Shown here: piece after piece, positions 16,132-24,975 of the stretch | Layout: every line of letters starts with the position of its first letter | How positions within the stretch are numbered: position 1 is the first letter of the stretch | Assembly (NCBI RefSeq): GCF_001548395.1 | Contig: NZ_AP017367.1 | Span: 347,001-411,000, forward strand | Length of the DNA stretch: 64,000 nt | Direction of reading: 5' to 3' | Source: Leptolyngbya sp. O-77 | GTDB taxonomy: Bacteria; Cyanobacteriota; Cyanobacteriia; Elainellales; Elainellaceae | The notes under the pieces: generated by a model | What the model saw: the letters and a program-made list of their open reading frames with translations, nothing else | Told to the model about the DNA's origin: nothing | Database searches by the model: none | Position numbers and translations under genes: made by a program

Positions 16132-16739
16132 GGATTTGGGGTGAGGCGGTAGACCTGGATGGTGAGGTTGGAGATGGTCATGGGGGTGGGCGAAGGAGCC
16201 GGGGGCGGCGCGGTGGGGCGTTCGGCGCGGAGCTGCTGGAAGGCGGCTTCGGTGAGCAGCACTTCGTCGATTTCAGCCAGGTCTTCACCAAGTTTGGAGG
16301 CGAGGTTCATCTCTTCGCCATAGACATCGTGATAGCAGGCACCGCCGGAAATCATGATCAGGTCGCCGTAGCCAATGCCGATGCTGACGTGTTTGTCGAT
16401 GGTGGCAAGCTGACGCATCATTTCGCGGGAAGCGGCGATCGCCCGCTCCACACTCGGAAACACTGCATACACATTATCCGCCTCTAGCTTAAACGGGCTG
16501 CCCTGGTGTGCTTCCACAATTGGCGCAACAATGCCACGCATCCGCTCAATTTCAGCCAGCGCGGCGATAATGCCCTGCTCCTGCGACAGGCGCGAAAATC
16601 CAGAGGAGTCCAGCACTAAAATTGCATGGGTTTCCATAAACCGGGCGCGGATTTGGGCATCGATTTCAGCCGCGCGGTCAGGGTATTGGTTGCGGGCTTG
16701 TAGCAGCCGTTCTAGTTCTACTTCAGTATCGGTGGACAT
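16128..16739 (-). CDS. Class III nucleotidyl cyclase-domain protein
   Basis: 203 residues from the ATG at 16739 (MSTDTEVELERLLQARNQYP); the longer frame to 16823 adds no conserved text. The core ILVLDSSGFSRLSQEQGIIA matches the first metal-binding strand of adenylate/guanylate cyclases, with Asp present and a Ser in place of the usual second-position residues. FKLEADNVYAVFPSVERAI and SIGIGYGDLIMISGGACYHD then VYGEEMNLASKLGED match the remaining conserved strands. Whether both metal aspartates are retained is doubtful: LEADNVYAVF has the second one. It could be an active cyclase or a degenerate regulatory domain. The C-terminus is proline-rich. Confidence 0.7.
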   Translation of the reverse strand: MSTDTEVELERLLQARNQYPDRAAEIDAQIRARFMETHAILVLDSSGFSRLSQEQGIIAALAEIERMRGIVAPIVEAHQGSPFKLEADNVYAVFPSVERAIAASREMMRQLATIDKHVSIGIGYGDLIMISGGACYHDVYGEEMNLASKLGEDLAEIDEVLLTEAAFQQLRAERPTAPPPAPSPTPMTISNLTIQVYRLTPNP

Positions 16740-16800
16740 AGTTGAATGAGAGGATTGGACAAGGAGAAATTCTCTCGGATTAGCGACAGTCTTGCAGCCT

Positions 16801-17460
16801 CTATTCGTTTGGCAGATCGCCAAACCGTTGACGATAGCGTTCCAGTTGCTCCTCTGAAGTTAGATACCGTCTTCCCTGTTCGCTATACCAATACAGCGCT
16901 TCCCGCACGACCGTTCCATCCTGGTAAGGGCTGCGGCCCATTGCCAACCCCACCTCCGGCATCCAGTAGGGTTCACCAATTTGCAACTGGTAAGCGCCGT
17001 CCTGCAATTTATACACCTCAAACGGCTGGTGCTGGTCGCGTCGCCAGTATTGGGGGTTATAGATGACGTAATACAACACGCCCAACCGGGCATAGGTCGC
17101 CATTTTCGCATCGTATTCTCCGCTCGGAGTCAGCGACACCACCTCCAGCGCCAGCATCGGGACAACTCCTGCCTCTTCCCACACCACATAGCTTTTGCGA
17201 GATTCCTTCGCTTTATGGCGTTCCACGCCGAGGCTGAGAAACCCGTCCGGCACGACGGGCACCAGCGGCGAAACCCCCGTCGTGTGGTAGATGGCCATAT
17301 CTACGCCAAAGAACCAGTCGTTGCGCTCTGCCCAAATGAACTTGAGCAAAAACAGCAGGATATTGGGAATGAGATTCTGGTCTTCGTTATCCACGGGCGT
17401 ATCGTCTGAGCAGGGCAGCTCAGCGCTTGAAGGTAGGTGGAGCCAGCGGTCGGTCACCAT
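16801..17460 (-). CDS. Uma2-family (DUF820) putative endonuclease
   Basis: 219 residues from the ATG at 17460. Uma2 proteins have a PD-(D/E)XK nuclease-like fold and are greatly expanded in cyanobacteria. Visible signatures are VPDGFLSLGVERH (the conserved PD), VPMLALEVVSLTPSGEYDAK (E-V-S core followed by the basic residue region) and KMATYARLGVLYYVIYNP. The role of the family is unknown; many members are near mobile DNA. A second, destroyed member flanks the insertion-sequence block at 46989-49323. Confidence 0.85.
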   Translation of the reverse strand: MVTDRWLHLPSSAELPCSDDTPVDNEDQNLIPNILLFLLKFIWAERNDWFFGVDMAIYHTTGVSPLVPVVPDGFLSLGVERHKAKESRKSYVVWEEAGVVPMLALEVVSLTPSGEYDAKMATYARLGVLYYVIYNPQYWRRDQHQPFEVYKLQDGAYQLQIGEPYWMPEVGLAMGRSPYQDGTVVREALYWYSEQGRRYLTSEEQLERYRQRFGDLPNE

Positions 17461-17709
17461 TGCGGCAGCTCGCGGGAATTCAAAGGATTCGTTTATTCTA
17501 TTGCAGGGGTTAGAGGTCAGGTTCAGGAGGAAATGTGAGCCTGAATCTCGACCGATCTCATCTCTCTTACATAACAAGGCTACCCATGAAAGGATGGAAA
17601 GTCTTACATTGCGTTGAGTTGGCTGTCCAAACTCTAAAAAATTGTCAAATTGTCAAATCGCCAATATTTCCAGAATTGCTGGAAGCCTTGCAAACGCTTG
17701 ACTGTCCAA

Positions 17710-17757
17710 CCAAAATCGCAAATCCAAAATCGCAAATCCAAAATCCAAAATCGATAT
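17710..17757. repeat. Dispersed AAATCCAAAATC-type repeat
   Basis: Four short units of AAAATCGCAAATCC type directly after the comF stop codon, ending in AAAATCGATATC. Confidence 0.6.
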
Positions 17758-18434
17758 CAGTCGTCGCCAAATCGCGGAGAAGCCAGCGCCACCAGCCCAT
17801 ACACGCGAATGCCTCGTGCTTCCAGACAGGCAGCCGCGTTCCGCGCCGTGGCTCCGGTGGTGTAGATATCGTCGAGCAGCAGCACCGGGCGGCGGGGCGA
17901 TCGCCCAAAGGCAGGACCCACCTGAAACGCACCGGCCACATTTTGCGATCGCTCCTCCACGCTCAGCCCAAACTGTGGGGTCGTCGCCCGCACGCGCACT
18001 AGCCCGCGACGCTCCAGCGGCAGCCGGGTGATCTGACAAAAGGATGCAGCCAGCAGTTCTGCTTGGTTAAACCCGCGCTGCTTTTGCTTGTCGGCGTGCA
18101 TTGGAATCGGCACCACGATCAGCGGCGTTTTTCCATGTACGGAATGCAGCCAAGCGCGACCCATCGCATGACCGAGCGGCCGCGCCAGTTCAGGATGGTG
18201 ATTATATTTCAGCGTGGCGATCGCCTGCTTGAGCGTACCCTGATACTTGCCCCAGGCGAACACCGGCAGCGGCGGCCGCCAGTGGGACGTGGGCTGAGGC
18301 ATTTGGCAGTGCTTCAGGCGGCGATCGCAGTCAATACACAGAGGAGGCGCGGGCGATCGCCCATCTGTGCGGCCACACATCGGGCAACAGGGCTGAAAAA
18401 CCAAATTCAGCAGAGGCTGGAGCAAATTCATCAA
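17757..18434 (-). CDS. comF: ComF family protein (phosphoribosyltransferase fold)
   Basis: 225 residues. The N-terminal zinc ribbon CCPMCGRTDG with a second pair in LCIDCDRRLKHC is followed by the ComF segment VFAWGKYQGTLKQAIATLKY, then a type I phosphoribosyltransferase core: VVPIPMHADKQKQRGFNQAE and the PRPP loop VLLLDDIYTTGATARNAA. ComF is needed for uptake of transforming DNA in several bacteria, including cyanobacteria. With the ComM-like gene and a pilin in the same window it supports natural competence, though this is inference. Confidence 0.9.
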   Translation of the reverse strand: MMNLLQPLLNLVFQPCCPMCGRTDGRSPAPPLCIDCDRRLKHCQMPQPTSHWRPPLPVFAWGKYQGTLKQAIATLKYNHHPELARPLGHAMGRAWLHSVHGKTPLIVVPIPMHADKQKQRGFNQAELLAASFCQITRLPLERRGLVRVRATTPQFGLSVEERSQNVAGAFQVGPAFGRSPRRPVLLLDDIYTTGATARNAAACLEARGIRVYGLVALASPRFGDD

Positions 18435-18789
18435 TTCGCCTCAGGGAGAATAGCAGAAATAACTAGAAGTCAGGCTCAACCATGATTCCTCAATTCAGAA
18501 TTCCCGCCGTGCTGCTCCAGAACTTTGCCCAACCTAAAAACTTTGCAAACAGAATTTGCCGAGATGGAGCGATGCGCTATGCTAGTAGTCCCTGCATAAA
18601 GAAAACGAGTCGGCAATAACGGGGCAGCAGCCACGGTCTGTAACCACTTCTTGTAATCTGTAATGGCTTACAACGATTTAGTCGGTGACGATTAATAAAT
18701 TTCTGGTTCCACCTCAGTCCGACCGACTTACTATGAGGATGTCCACCTTTAGCTGATGAGTCGATAGCATCTTTAAAATTCACTTGCCC
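18435..18789. other. Intergenic region upstream of infC
   Basis: About 350 bases between divergent comF and infC. No gene is seen. The 200-base leader directly before infC could carry translational autoregulation, as is common for infC, but I recognise no specific structure. Confidence 0.4.
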
Positions 18790-19317
18790 ATGGCGCTGAA
18801 CAAACCCACTCGCGATCTGCCCACAATTAACGAACGCATTCGTTTCCCAAAAATTCGAGTCATTGACACCGATGGCGGTCAGTTGGGGATTATGACCCCC
18901 CGCGACGCGCTCAAGCTGGCCGAAGAAAAAGAGCTTGACCTAGTAATGCTAAGCGACAAGGCCGACCCGCCCGTATGTCGGATTATGGACTATGGCAAGT
19001 TCAAGTTTGAGCAGGAAAAAAAGGCACGCGAGGCCCGCAAAAAGCAGCACACGTCTGACGTGAAAGAGCTGAAGATGCGCTACAAGATTGAAGAACACGA
19101 CTATCGTGTCTGCGTCAATCGGGCAGAGCGCTTCTTGCAATCGGGCGACAAGGTCAAAGCGACGATTCGCTTTCAGGGTCGGGAGATTCAGCACAAGGAT
19201 CTCGCAGAAACGCTGCTCAAGAAGCTGGCAACCGATTTACAAACCGTTGCCGAGGTGCAGCAAGAACCCAAGCAGGAAGGCCGCAACATGACCATGCTGC
19301 TGTCTCCAAAGAAGTAG
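18790..19317 (+). CDS. infC: Translation initiation factor IF-3
   Basis: About 175 residues. IF-3 binds the 30S subunit, prevents premature 50S joining and checks the start codon. The N-domain reads RDLPTINERIRFPKIRVIDT, LGIMTPRDALKLAEEKELDL and ADPPVCRIMDYGKFKFEQEK; the C-domain begins VKELKMRYKIEEHDY and ends EGRNMTMLLSPKK. The ATG at 18790 (MALNKPTRDLP) is chosen; a TTG two codons upstream is also possible, and unusual initiation codons are common in infC because of autoregulation. Confidence 0.96.
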   Translation: MALNKPTRDLPTINERIRFPKIRVIDTDGGQLGIMTPRDALKLAEEKELDLVMLSDKADPPVCRIMDYGKFKFEQEKKAREARKKQHTSDVKELKMRYKIEEHDYRVCVNRAERFLQSGDKVKATIRFQGREIQHKDLAETLLKKLATDLQTVAEVQQEPKQEGRNMTMLLSPKK

Positions 19318-19393
19318 CGGTCGGCATCTTTGCTGCGGTTTTGCTTTGCTGCGGTTTTGGATGATTAGCCTGAACACAACATGCCCCTCAGGC

Positions 19394-19472
19394 AGAAGAC
19401 ATCTCTTTTCGTTCTTCGTTCTTCGTTCTTCCCTCTTCCCTCTTCCTTCTTCGCTCTTCCTTCTTCCCTCTT
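19394..19472. repeat. Dispersed GAAGAACGAAGAGGG repeat (complementary orientation)
   Basis: A pyrimidine-rich tract of TTCGTTCTTC and CCCTCTTCC units, the complement of the family seen at 927-968, lies between infC and the pilin gene. An identical ACAACATGCC flank appears on both sides of it (19376 and 19478 regions). Confidence 0.75.
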
Positions 19473-19518
19473 TGGGCACAACATGCCTCCCCTGTGGGCC
19501 AACCCGTTGACCCTAGCT

Positions 19519-20022
19519 TTACGACCCTGCACAGGTCGGGCCGGCCAGGTCGGGCATTTCACCTGGCGGCCCTTCACAAATACTGGAGACGGTATTGGCG
19601 TTTCCGTCTAGGTCGGGCATAAGCCACACTTTACCTGCAAATCCCCGTGCCTGGCCAACGGGTAGGGCCAGGGTGATGGCTTTGGATGCCATGCCGCTAC
19701 CATTGGGTGCAGAGCTATAGATATAGTTTTTGGAATTGGAAATACTCAGTTCCAATTGTGAGAGCGTGGCAAACGCGCTTTTTTCCAGGAAATAGGCTTG
19801 CTGCGCCCGATTGATCGAGCCGACGTAGGTGCGGGCCTCAGCATGGCGGGCATTGTTGACCTGGCTGACAAACGAGGGCAGGGCGATCGCCGACAAGATG
19901 CCAGCAATGACCAAAACAACCAGCAGTTCGATCAGCGTGAACCCCAAACCTTGGGGGCGATCGCCCGTCATGCCAGCGCGAAACAGCTGATAGCAGAGTT
20001 TCATATGTCGTTCAGGCTTCAT
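19519..20022 (-). CDS. Type IV pilin-like protein
   Basis: 167 residues from the ATG at 20022 (MKPERHMKLC); an alternative ATG is at 20004. The prepilin peptidase site is visible: QGLGFTLIELLVVLVIAGIL, with Gly before Phe (+1) and Glu at +5, followed by the hydrophobic helix SAIALPSFVSQVNNARHAEA typical of cyanobacterial PilA-type major or minor pilins. The C-terminal region has a cysteine pair (CEGPPG and PTCAGS) that could form the D-loop disulfide. Expected roles are twitching motility, adhesion and DNA uptake. Confidence 0.88.
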   Translation of the reverse strand: MKPERHMKLCYQLFRAGMTGDRPQGLGFTLIELLVVLVIAGILSAIALPSFVSQVNNARHAEARTYVGSINRAQQAYFLEKSAFATLSQLELSISNSKNYIYSSAPNGSGMASKAITLALPVGQARGFAGKVWLMPDLDGNANTVSSICEGPPGEMPDLAGPTCAGS

Positions 20023-20291
20023 AAGCGACCCTGGAGAGTTTGTCACCACGACAGTTCAATCTCCGGGAAAACTCGGTTTTTAGCCGGACGAAATTTACAG
20101 AAACCTGCTTTTCTTTATTAAAGCTTTAAAACTCTCTCCAGAGTGAATCCAGTTTTGACCAACGGCCTGTCCCTCTCGCTCTAACGCAAAGCCGCCGCAC
20201 AGCAGCCTGCACGACGGTTTCCCGCAAATATTCGGATGCAGCGAGTTAGCAACCCCAAGCCTCAGAAAACTTAGCTCAGGGCAAGCTCAGC

Positions 20292-20459
20292 CTAGCAACC
20301 GCAGCCTGCATGGCCACAGTCGCCATGCCCGTTGGGGTGTCCATCGGCACAAGCTTCGCTGCAATAATACTTGCCGTCTTTCTGAATCGCTGCTTCCAGG
20401 CTGACAATGCACAGGCAAGATTCACAGGCACATTTCATTTGAGTCACAGTTGCAGTCAT
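20292..20459 (-). CDS. smtA: Cyanobacterial metallothionein
   Basis: 55 residues starting MTATVTQMKCACESCLC. The nine cysteines and the histidines of GHPNGHGDCGHAGCGC are arranged as in Synechococcus SmtA, which binds four zinc ions in a Cys/His cluster and confers zinc and cadmium tolerance. The segment YYCSEACADGHP is nearly invariant in the family. An upstream in-frame ATG at 20486 is less likely. An SmtB-type operator lies about 85 bases upstream. Confidence 0.93.
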   Translation of the reverse strand: MTATVTQMKCACESCLCIVSLEAAIQKDGKYYCSEACADGHPNGHGDCGHAGCGC

Positions 20460-20543
20460 GATTTGGTTTCTCCTTTCATCAAACAAAGTTTTTGTAATTG
20501 AGCGAGGGCATTGTCCCTGCGCGTCTCCAAGAATAAGAATAAC

Positions 20544-20565
20544 ATATGAACAGGTATTCAGATAT
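20544..20565 (-). promoter_or_regulatory. SmtB/ArsR-type operator upstream of metallothionein
   Basis: ATATGAACAGGTATTCAGAT AT is an imperfect inverted repeat (TGAA and TTCA arms six bases apart, flanked by ATAT) closely resembling the known smt operator half-sites of Synechococcus. An SmtB-like repressor would leave it when zinc binds. No smtB gene is adjacent. Confidence 0.65.
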
Positions 20566-20600
20566 TTGCGTAAAGCTCAATGCCATTGCTTGAGGCTGTC

Positions 20601-22628
20601 TTATGTTCCCTGCTCAAACCCTAAATAGCCCCGTGGTGTGATCATCCAGCCTGCGTGGAAGCGGGTGCTTTGGTTGCCGATGACGACGGTGGTGAGCATG
20701 TCGATGGAGCAGTCGAGCAGTTGTCCCAGGGTGGTCAGCGTAATCTGTTCCTGGTCACGATAGGCAGCGCGAACCAGAGCTACGGGCGTATCAGCAGCCC
20801 GATGTTCCAGAAAAATGCGCTGGGCGATCGCAATCTGCTCTGTCCGCGTTTGCGATTTGGGGTTATACAGCGCGGTCACAAAGTCAGCTTCGGCTGCCGC
20901 TGCCAGTCGCTGTTCGATGATGGGCCAGGGCGTGAGCAAGTCACTGAGGCTAATGGCGCAAAAGTCGTGCATCAGCGGTGCGCCGACCCGCGATGCCGCC
21001 GCCTGCAATGCCGAGATGCCGGGAAATACCTGAACTGCGGGCGTTTTGCCGTCCCAGCCCTGGGCCTGGAGTTGCTCCAGCACCAGCCCTGCCATGCCGT
21101 AGATGCCGCAATCGCCGGAGGAAATCACCGCCACCGTTAGCCCCCATTGGGCGAGGGCGATCGCCCGTTCAGCCCGCTGCCGCTCCTGGGTAATGGGCAG
21201 TGCTTCGACAATTTGCCCCGGACGCAGCAACGCCGCCACCAAGTTGATATAGAGTGAATAGCCAATGACCACATCCGCCGAGGCGATCGCCGCCTGGGCC
21301 GCAGGCGTAATCTGCTCCAACCGTCCGGGCCCTGTGCCCACCAGCCACAGTCTTCCAGTACGCCCAGTGTATTCCTGCCCCGCCTGAGCCACGGCAATGG
21401 TCACTGCGCCAGGATGGTCGGGGAAGCGGAAGATTTGCTTGGAAACGCGAAGGGGGGCAAAGGCTTGGGGTTGACGGTCGCCCTGGCATATCCGGCTGGC
21501 TGCTAGAATCGCAGCGGCTTCGGCGACACTGGGCGTGCCCACTTCCGACTCGACGACGGCGGAGGGAGTGGGGACGGGGACGGCGCGGAGGGTTTCGGCA
21601 GAGAAAGTGAGCAGGGGGAGATGGCGATCGCTGCACAATTCCAGCAGCCCTACCTCATCAGCTTTGAGGTCGAGGGTGGCCAGACCGGCGATCGCCCCCT
21701 CTGCAAGGTGATGTCGCCGCAGCGCATCGGCAATGGCGGCTTCGATCACCACTCGCGGTGTGTTCCGTTCGCAGCCAATGCCCACCCACAGCACGCGGGG
21801 ATGCCACTGCACCTTGGGAACATCGGCCAGCCCCTCTGCCCCGTCTGCAAAGCGTCGCTGAATAGGACTAATCCACACGCGAGCAGCGGGCTTGGGCAAA
21901 GCTGCCCGCGCCTCTGTTGGGTCATCCCAGCCAAAGCTAAAGGGGTGATCCGGCGGCAAATGGTCTTGCCACAGCGTTGACCCAGCTTCCTGGATGACCT
22001 GTACAGGGTCTTGACGAGCGATCGCCCCACTCACGCCCGTCCAATCGCCGCTGCCCTTGCGCCAGCCAAACGGTTCCCCCAGCACGTCGATGCCTGGCAA
22101 GCCCAAAGCATTAGCCCCGCCCGTCAAAACGGGGGTGGCATTCAGCAAGTGGGCGATCGCCCGCGTCAGCCGATCGGCCCCGCCCTGATGCCCCCCACAC
22201 AGGCTGATCACCACCTTGCCTGGGCCATCCACCACCAGCACCGCCGGATCGGTCGCCTTATCTTGCAGCAGCGGGCCGATCAGCCGCACCACCGCCCCCG
22301 TCGCCAGCCCAAACACCAAGGCCCGATGCGTTTGCCAGAGCGTGTTAACCAATTCCCGCAGCGTGGTTTGGTACACCTCACAGGGCAACTCATCCGTCGC
22401 TAGGTCTGCCGGAACCCAGAGCGTCACTCCGCCGCCCTCCGCCAGCGATTGCAGCGATTTCACAGCATACGGAGTGGGGGCGATCGCCGCAATCGGCTGA
22501 AAGTCTTGAAACAGCAAAATTCTAAAACCCCAGAGAAGAGGGAAGAGGGAAGAACGAAGAGGGAAGAGGGAAGAACGAAGAACGAAGAGGGAAGAACGAA
22601 GAACGAAACCTGGATCTTCCTTTTTCAT
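20601..22628 (-). CDS. cobJ: CbiG-CobJ fusion: cobalamin biosynthesis / precorrin-3B C17-methyltransferase
   Basis: 675 residues if started at the ATG 22628. The N-terminal half is CbiG-like (LVFGLATGAVVRLIGPLLQD, VISLCGGHQGGADRLTRAIA, VGIGCERNTPRVVIEAAIAD); the C-terminal half is the SAM-dependent CobJ/CbiH methyltransferase (LWLVGTGPGRLEQITPAA, DVVIGYSLYINLV, VISSGDCGIYGMAGLVLE, FVTALYNPKSQTR). Together they perform ring contraction steps of corrin synthesis. The first 33 or so residues (repeated VLRSSLF) are translated from a dispersed GAAGAACGAAGAGGG repeat; a TTG at 22517 giving LLFQDFQPIAAIAPTPYAVK is a more natural start (638 residues). Confidence 0.88.
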   Translation of the reverse strand: MKKEDPGFVLRSSLFVLRSSLFPLRSSLFPLLWGFRILLFQDFQPIAAIAPTPYAVKSLQSLAEGGGVTLWVPADLATDELPCEVYQTTLRELVNTLWQTHRALVFGLATGAVVRLIGPLLQDKATDPAVLVVDGPGKVVISLCGGHQGGADRLTRAIAHLLNATPVLTGGANALGLPGIDVLGEPFGWRKGSGDWTGVSGAIARQDPVQVIQEAGSTLWQDHLPPDHPFSFGWDDPTEARAALPKPAARVWISPIQRRFADGAEGLADVPKVQWHPRVLWVGIGCERNTPRVVIEAAIADALRRHHLAEGAIAGLATLDLKADEVGLLELCSDRHLPLLTFSAETLRAVPVPTPSAVVESEVGTPSVAEAAAILAASRICQGDRQPQAFAPLRVSKQIFRFPDHPGAVTIAVAQAGQEYTGRTGRLWLVGTGPGRLEQITPAAQAAIASADVVIGYSLYINLVAALLRPGQIVEALPITQERQRAERAIALAQWGLTVAVISSGDCGIYGMAGLVLEQLQAQGWDGKTPAVQVFPGISALQAAASRVGAPLMHDFCAISLSDLLTPWPIIEQRLAAAAEADFVTALYNPKSQTRTEQIAIAQRIFLEHRAADTPVALVRAAYRDQEQITLTTLGQLLDCSIDMLTTVVIGNQSTRFHAGWMITPRGYLGFEQGT
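22533..22608. repeat. Dispersed GAAGAACGAAGAGGG repeat at the 5' end of cobJ
   Basis: At least six units of the purine-rich family lie between tRNA-Leu and the conserved part of cobJ. Read on the minus strand they encode the serine/leucine-rich N-terminal extension of the longest cobJ frame. Confidence 0.8.
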
Positions 22629-22657
22629 TCTTCTTTTTTCTCTTTTCTTTCTTTAAA

Positions 22658-22741
22658 TGGGGGTAGTGGGACTTGAACCCACACGACTGTTAAGGTCAAC
22701 GGATTTTAAGTCCGCAGCGTCTACCATTCCGCCATACCCCC
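22658..22741 (-). tRNA. trnL-UAA: tRNA-Leu (anticodon UAA), without intron
   Basis: An 84-nucleotide class II tRNA. The acceptor arms are GGGGGTA and TACCCCC with discriminator A; the anticodon arm is GCGGACTTAAAATCCGT with TAA in the loop; the T-arm contains GTGGGTTCAAGTCCCAC; a variable arm (TTGACCTTAACAGTC) is present. CCA is not encoded. The group I intron that interrupts this anticodon loop in many cyanobacteria is absent. Confidence 0.96.
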
Positions 22742-22977
22742 GACTGTTGGGCCGCGCCCAATGAGTAAGCTTCGCGAGAATCCTGCGAATGCGTTCTATC
22801 TATTCTATGACGCGATGCTCCGGCAGGGTCAGAAAATCTCTGCCCCGCAATTTCCTGATTCCTGTTCCCTGCCCAAAACTTTCCAGAGATGACATCTCCC
22901 ATACCTTGAGGTCTGGGCACTTTCGGGCAAACTGAGGGTGAGCGCTGTTGCCTCCTGTCCTCTCACTGCAAGTGGCT

Positions 22978-24216
22978 ATGAAAATTTTGGTCATGAACGC
23001 TGGCTCCAGCAGCCAAAAGTCCTGCTTATACGAATTGCCGGAGGCGGCGCTGCCAGAGCATCCGCCGGAGCCGCTGTGGGAAGCGCAAATCGACCTGACC
23101 CATGCCGAAGGCGTGGCAGAAATTAAGGTAAAAACGGCGGCCGGCGTGAAAAAAACGGAGAGCTATCCCACCTCGTCGCGGGTTGAGGCCACTCATCACC
23201 TGCTGGAAACCCTATGGACAGGGGACACAAGAGTGATCGATCGCCCTAGTGAAATCGACATGGTGGGGCATCGCGTGGTGCATGGCGGCGAAGACTATCG
23301 CGCCAGTGTGTTTGTGACGGCGGACGTGAAAGCGGCGATCGCCCGTCTGGCCAAGTTTGCCCCCGTTCACAACCCAGTCAATCTGGAAGGGATTGAAACC
23401 CTAGAGCAAATTTTGGGCAGCAGTGTCCCCCAGGTTGCCGTGTTCGACACCGCCTTTCACGGCACCCTGCCGCCTGCGGCCTACGTCTATCCGGGACCCT
23501 ATGCATGGCTGGAACAGGGCATCCGGCGCTACGGCTTTCACGGCACCAGTCATAGCTACTGCGCTCAGCGAGCAGCCCAACTGCTGGGGCGGCCGCTGAC
23601 CGACCTGCGGCTGATGATTTGCCATTTGGGAAATGGGGCATCGCTCTCGGCAGTGTGCGGCGGGCAGTGCATAGACACCACAATGGGCTTTACGCCGCTG
23701 GAGGGGCTGATGATGGGCAGCCGCTCTGGCTCTGTCGATCCGGGCATTTTGCTGTACTTGATCCGCGATCTAGGCTATACGCCCGATCAGGTGGACACCA
23801 TGCTAAACCGGGAGTCGGGGCTGGAGGGCGTGTCGGGCGTGTCGAACGATATGCGGCTGGTGCTGGAGGCGATCGCCCAAGGCAACGAGCGGGCGAAGCT
23901 AGCAATCGATGTCTACGTTCACCGCCTGCGGTCGCTCATGGGCAGTATGCTAGCGAGTCTGGGCGGGCTGGAGGCGATTGTGTTTACGGCTGGTGTCGGC
24001 GAAAACGCGCCCAATATCTGGCAAGCCGCCTGCGAACCGTTCCAATTTATGGGACTGCGGCTCGACCCTGCGAAGCTCAGCCGCAGCCCAGACGATCAGG
24101 ACATCGCCGCAGCTGATTCCACGGTGCGCGTGCTAATTATCCACACCCAGGAAGATTGGGCGATCGCCCAGGACTGTTGGCATCTGTCGAAAACACTGGT
24201 CGGCGCAGAAAATTAA
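22978..24216 (+). CDS. ackA: Acetate kinase
   Basis: 412 residues from the ATG at 22978 (MKILVMNAGSSSQKSCLYEL, the family's N-terminal phosphate-binding signature). The second signature VGHRVVHGGEDY, the catalytic and nucleotide segments VFDTAFHGTLPPAAYVYPGP, RYGFHGTSHSYCAQRAAQLL, MICHLGNGASLSAVCGGQCI, GLMMGSRSGSVDPGIL and VFTAGVGENAP are all present. It interconverts acetate/ATP and acetyl phosphate/ADP, used in fermentation and acetate recycling. No pta gene is next to it. Confidence 0.96.
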   Translation: MKILVMNAGSSSQKSCLYELPEAALPEHPPEPLWEAQIDLTHAEGVAEIKVKTAAGVKKTESYPTSSRVEATHHLLETLWTGDTRVIDRPSEIDMVGHRVVHGGEDYRASVFVTADVKAAIARLAKFAPVHNPVNLEGIETLEQILGSSVPQVAVFDTAFHGTLPPAAYVYPGPYAWLEQGIRRYGFHGTSHSYCAQRAAQLLGRPLTDLRLMICHLGNGASLSAVCGGQCIDTTMGFTPLEGLMMGSRSGSVDPGILLYLIRDLGYTPDQVDTMLNRESGLEGVSGVSNDMRLVLEAIAQGNERAKLAIDVYVHRLRSLMGSMLASLGGLEAIVFTAGVGENAPNIWQAACEPFQFMGLRLDPAKLSRSPDDQDIAAADSTVRVLIIHTQEDWAIAQDCWHLSKTLVGAEN

Positions 24217-24428
24217 CAATCTGGCTACATTTGCTAACCTTCATGAAGCTCTTTAAGATTGATGCAGGCAAGGCATTTCTGTGGGTGAAGCCTGTCAGGA
24301 ACCATGCAAAACTTAAAAGCCTTGTTGCAAATGTATCGATCCAGTCTTTGATAGACTTTTCTTCAGTCCCCGCAACTCGTTACAATACAAACCGATATTC
24401 ATCTTTGCTCTGACATCACCGCCATATT

Positions 24429-24914
24429 ATGAGTGTAGTTAGCCAGGTCATCCTCAACGCCGACGACGAACTCCGCTACCCCAGCAGTGGAGAACTCAAG
24501 AGCATCAGCGAGTTCTTTCAAACCGGAGAACAGCGCGTGCGTATCGCCAACATCTTGGCGGAGAATGAGAAGAAAATTGTGCAAGAAGCCAGCAAACAAC
24601 TCTGGCAAAAGCGCCCCGACTTTATCTCTCCGGGTGGCAATGCCTACGGCGATCGCCAGCGGGCCCTCTGCCTGCGCGACTACGGTTGGTATCTGCGCCT
24701 GATTACCTATGGCGTGCTGGCGGGCGACAAGCAGCCTATCGAAAGCATCGGTCTGATCGGCGTGCGCGAAATGTACAACTCTCTAGGCGTTCCGGTTCCC
24801 GGCATGGTAGAGTCGATCCGCTGCCTCAAGCGGGCATCCCTGGCGCTGCTGAGCGACGAAGACGCTGCCGAAGCCGCTCCCTACTTCGACTACATCATCC
24901 AGGCCATGTCCTAG
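24429..24914 (+). CDS. apcD: Allophycocyanin alpha-B (terminal emitter)
   Basis: 161 residues. The sequence MSVVSQVILNADDELRYPSS and the C-terminus APYFDYIIQAMS fit the ApcD branch of the allophycocyanin alpha family better than ApcA (MSIVTKSIVNADAEARY type). The phycocyanobilin-binding cysteine lies in RALCLRDYGWYLRLITYG, preceded by the SPGGNAYGDRQ loop. ApcD sits in the phycobilisome core and passes energy mainly to photosystem I, and takes part in state transitions. It is a single gene, as usual for apcD, followed by a terminator-like hairpin. Confidence 0.93.
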   Translation: MSVVSQVILNADDELRYPSSGELKSISEFFQTGEQRVRIANILAENEKKIVQEASKQLWQKRPDFISPGGNAYGDRQRALCLRDYGWYLRLITYGVLAGDKQPIESIGLIGVREMYNSLGVPVPGMVESIRCLKRASLALLSDEDAAEAAPYFDYIIQAMS

Positions 24915-24975
24915 CTTTGCTTTCCGGTGGCGTGCGATCGAAGGCGTGCAATCGAAAGAGTTTAATATCAGCCTT

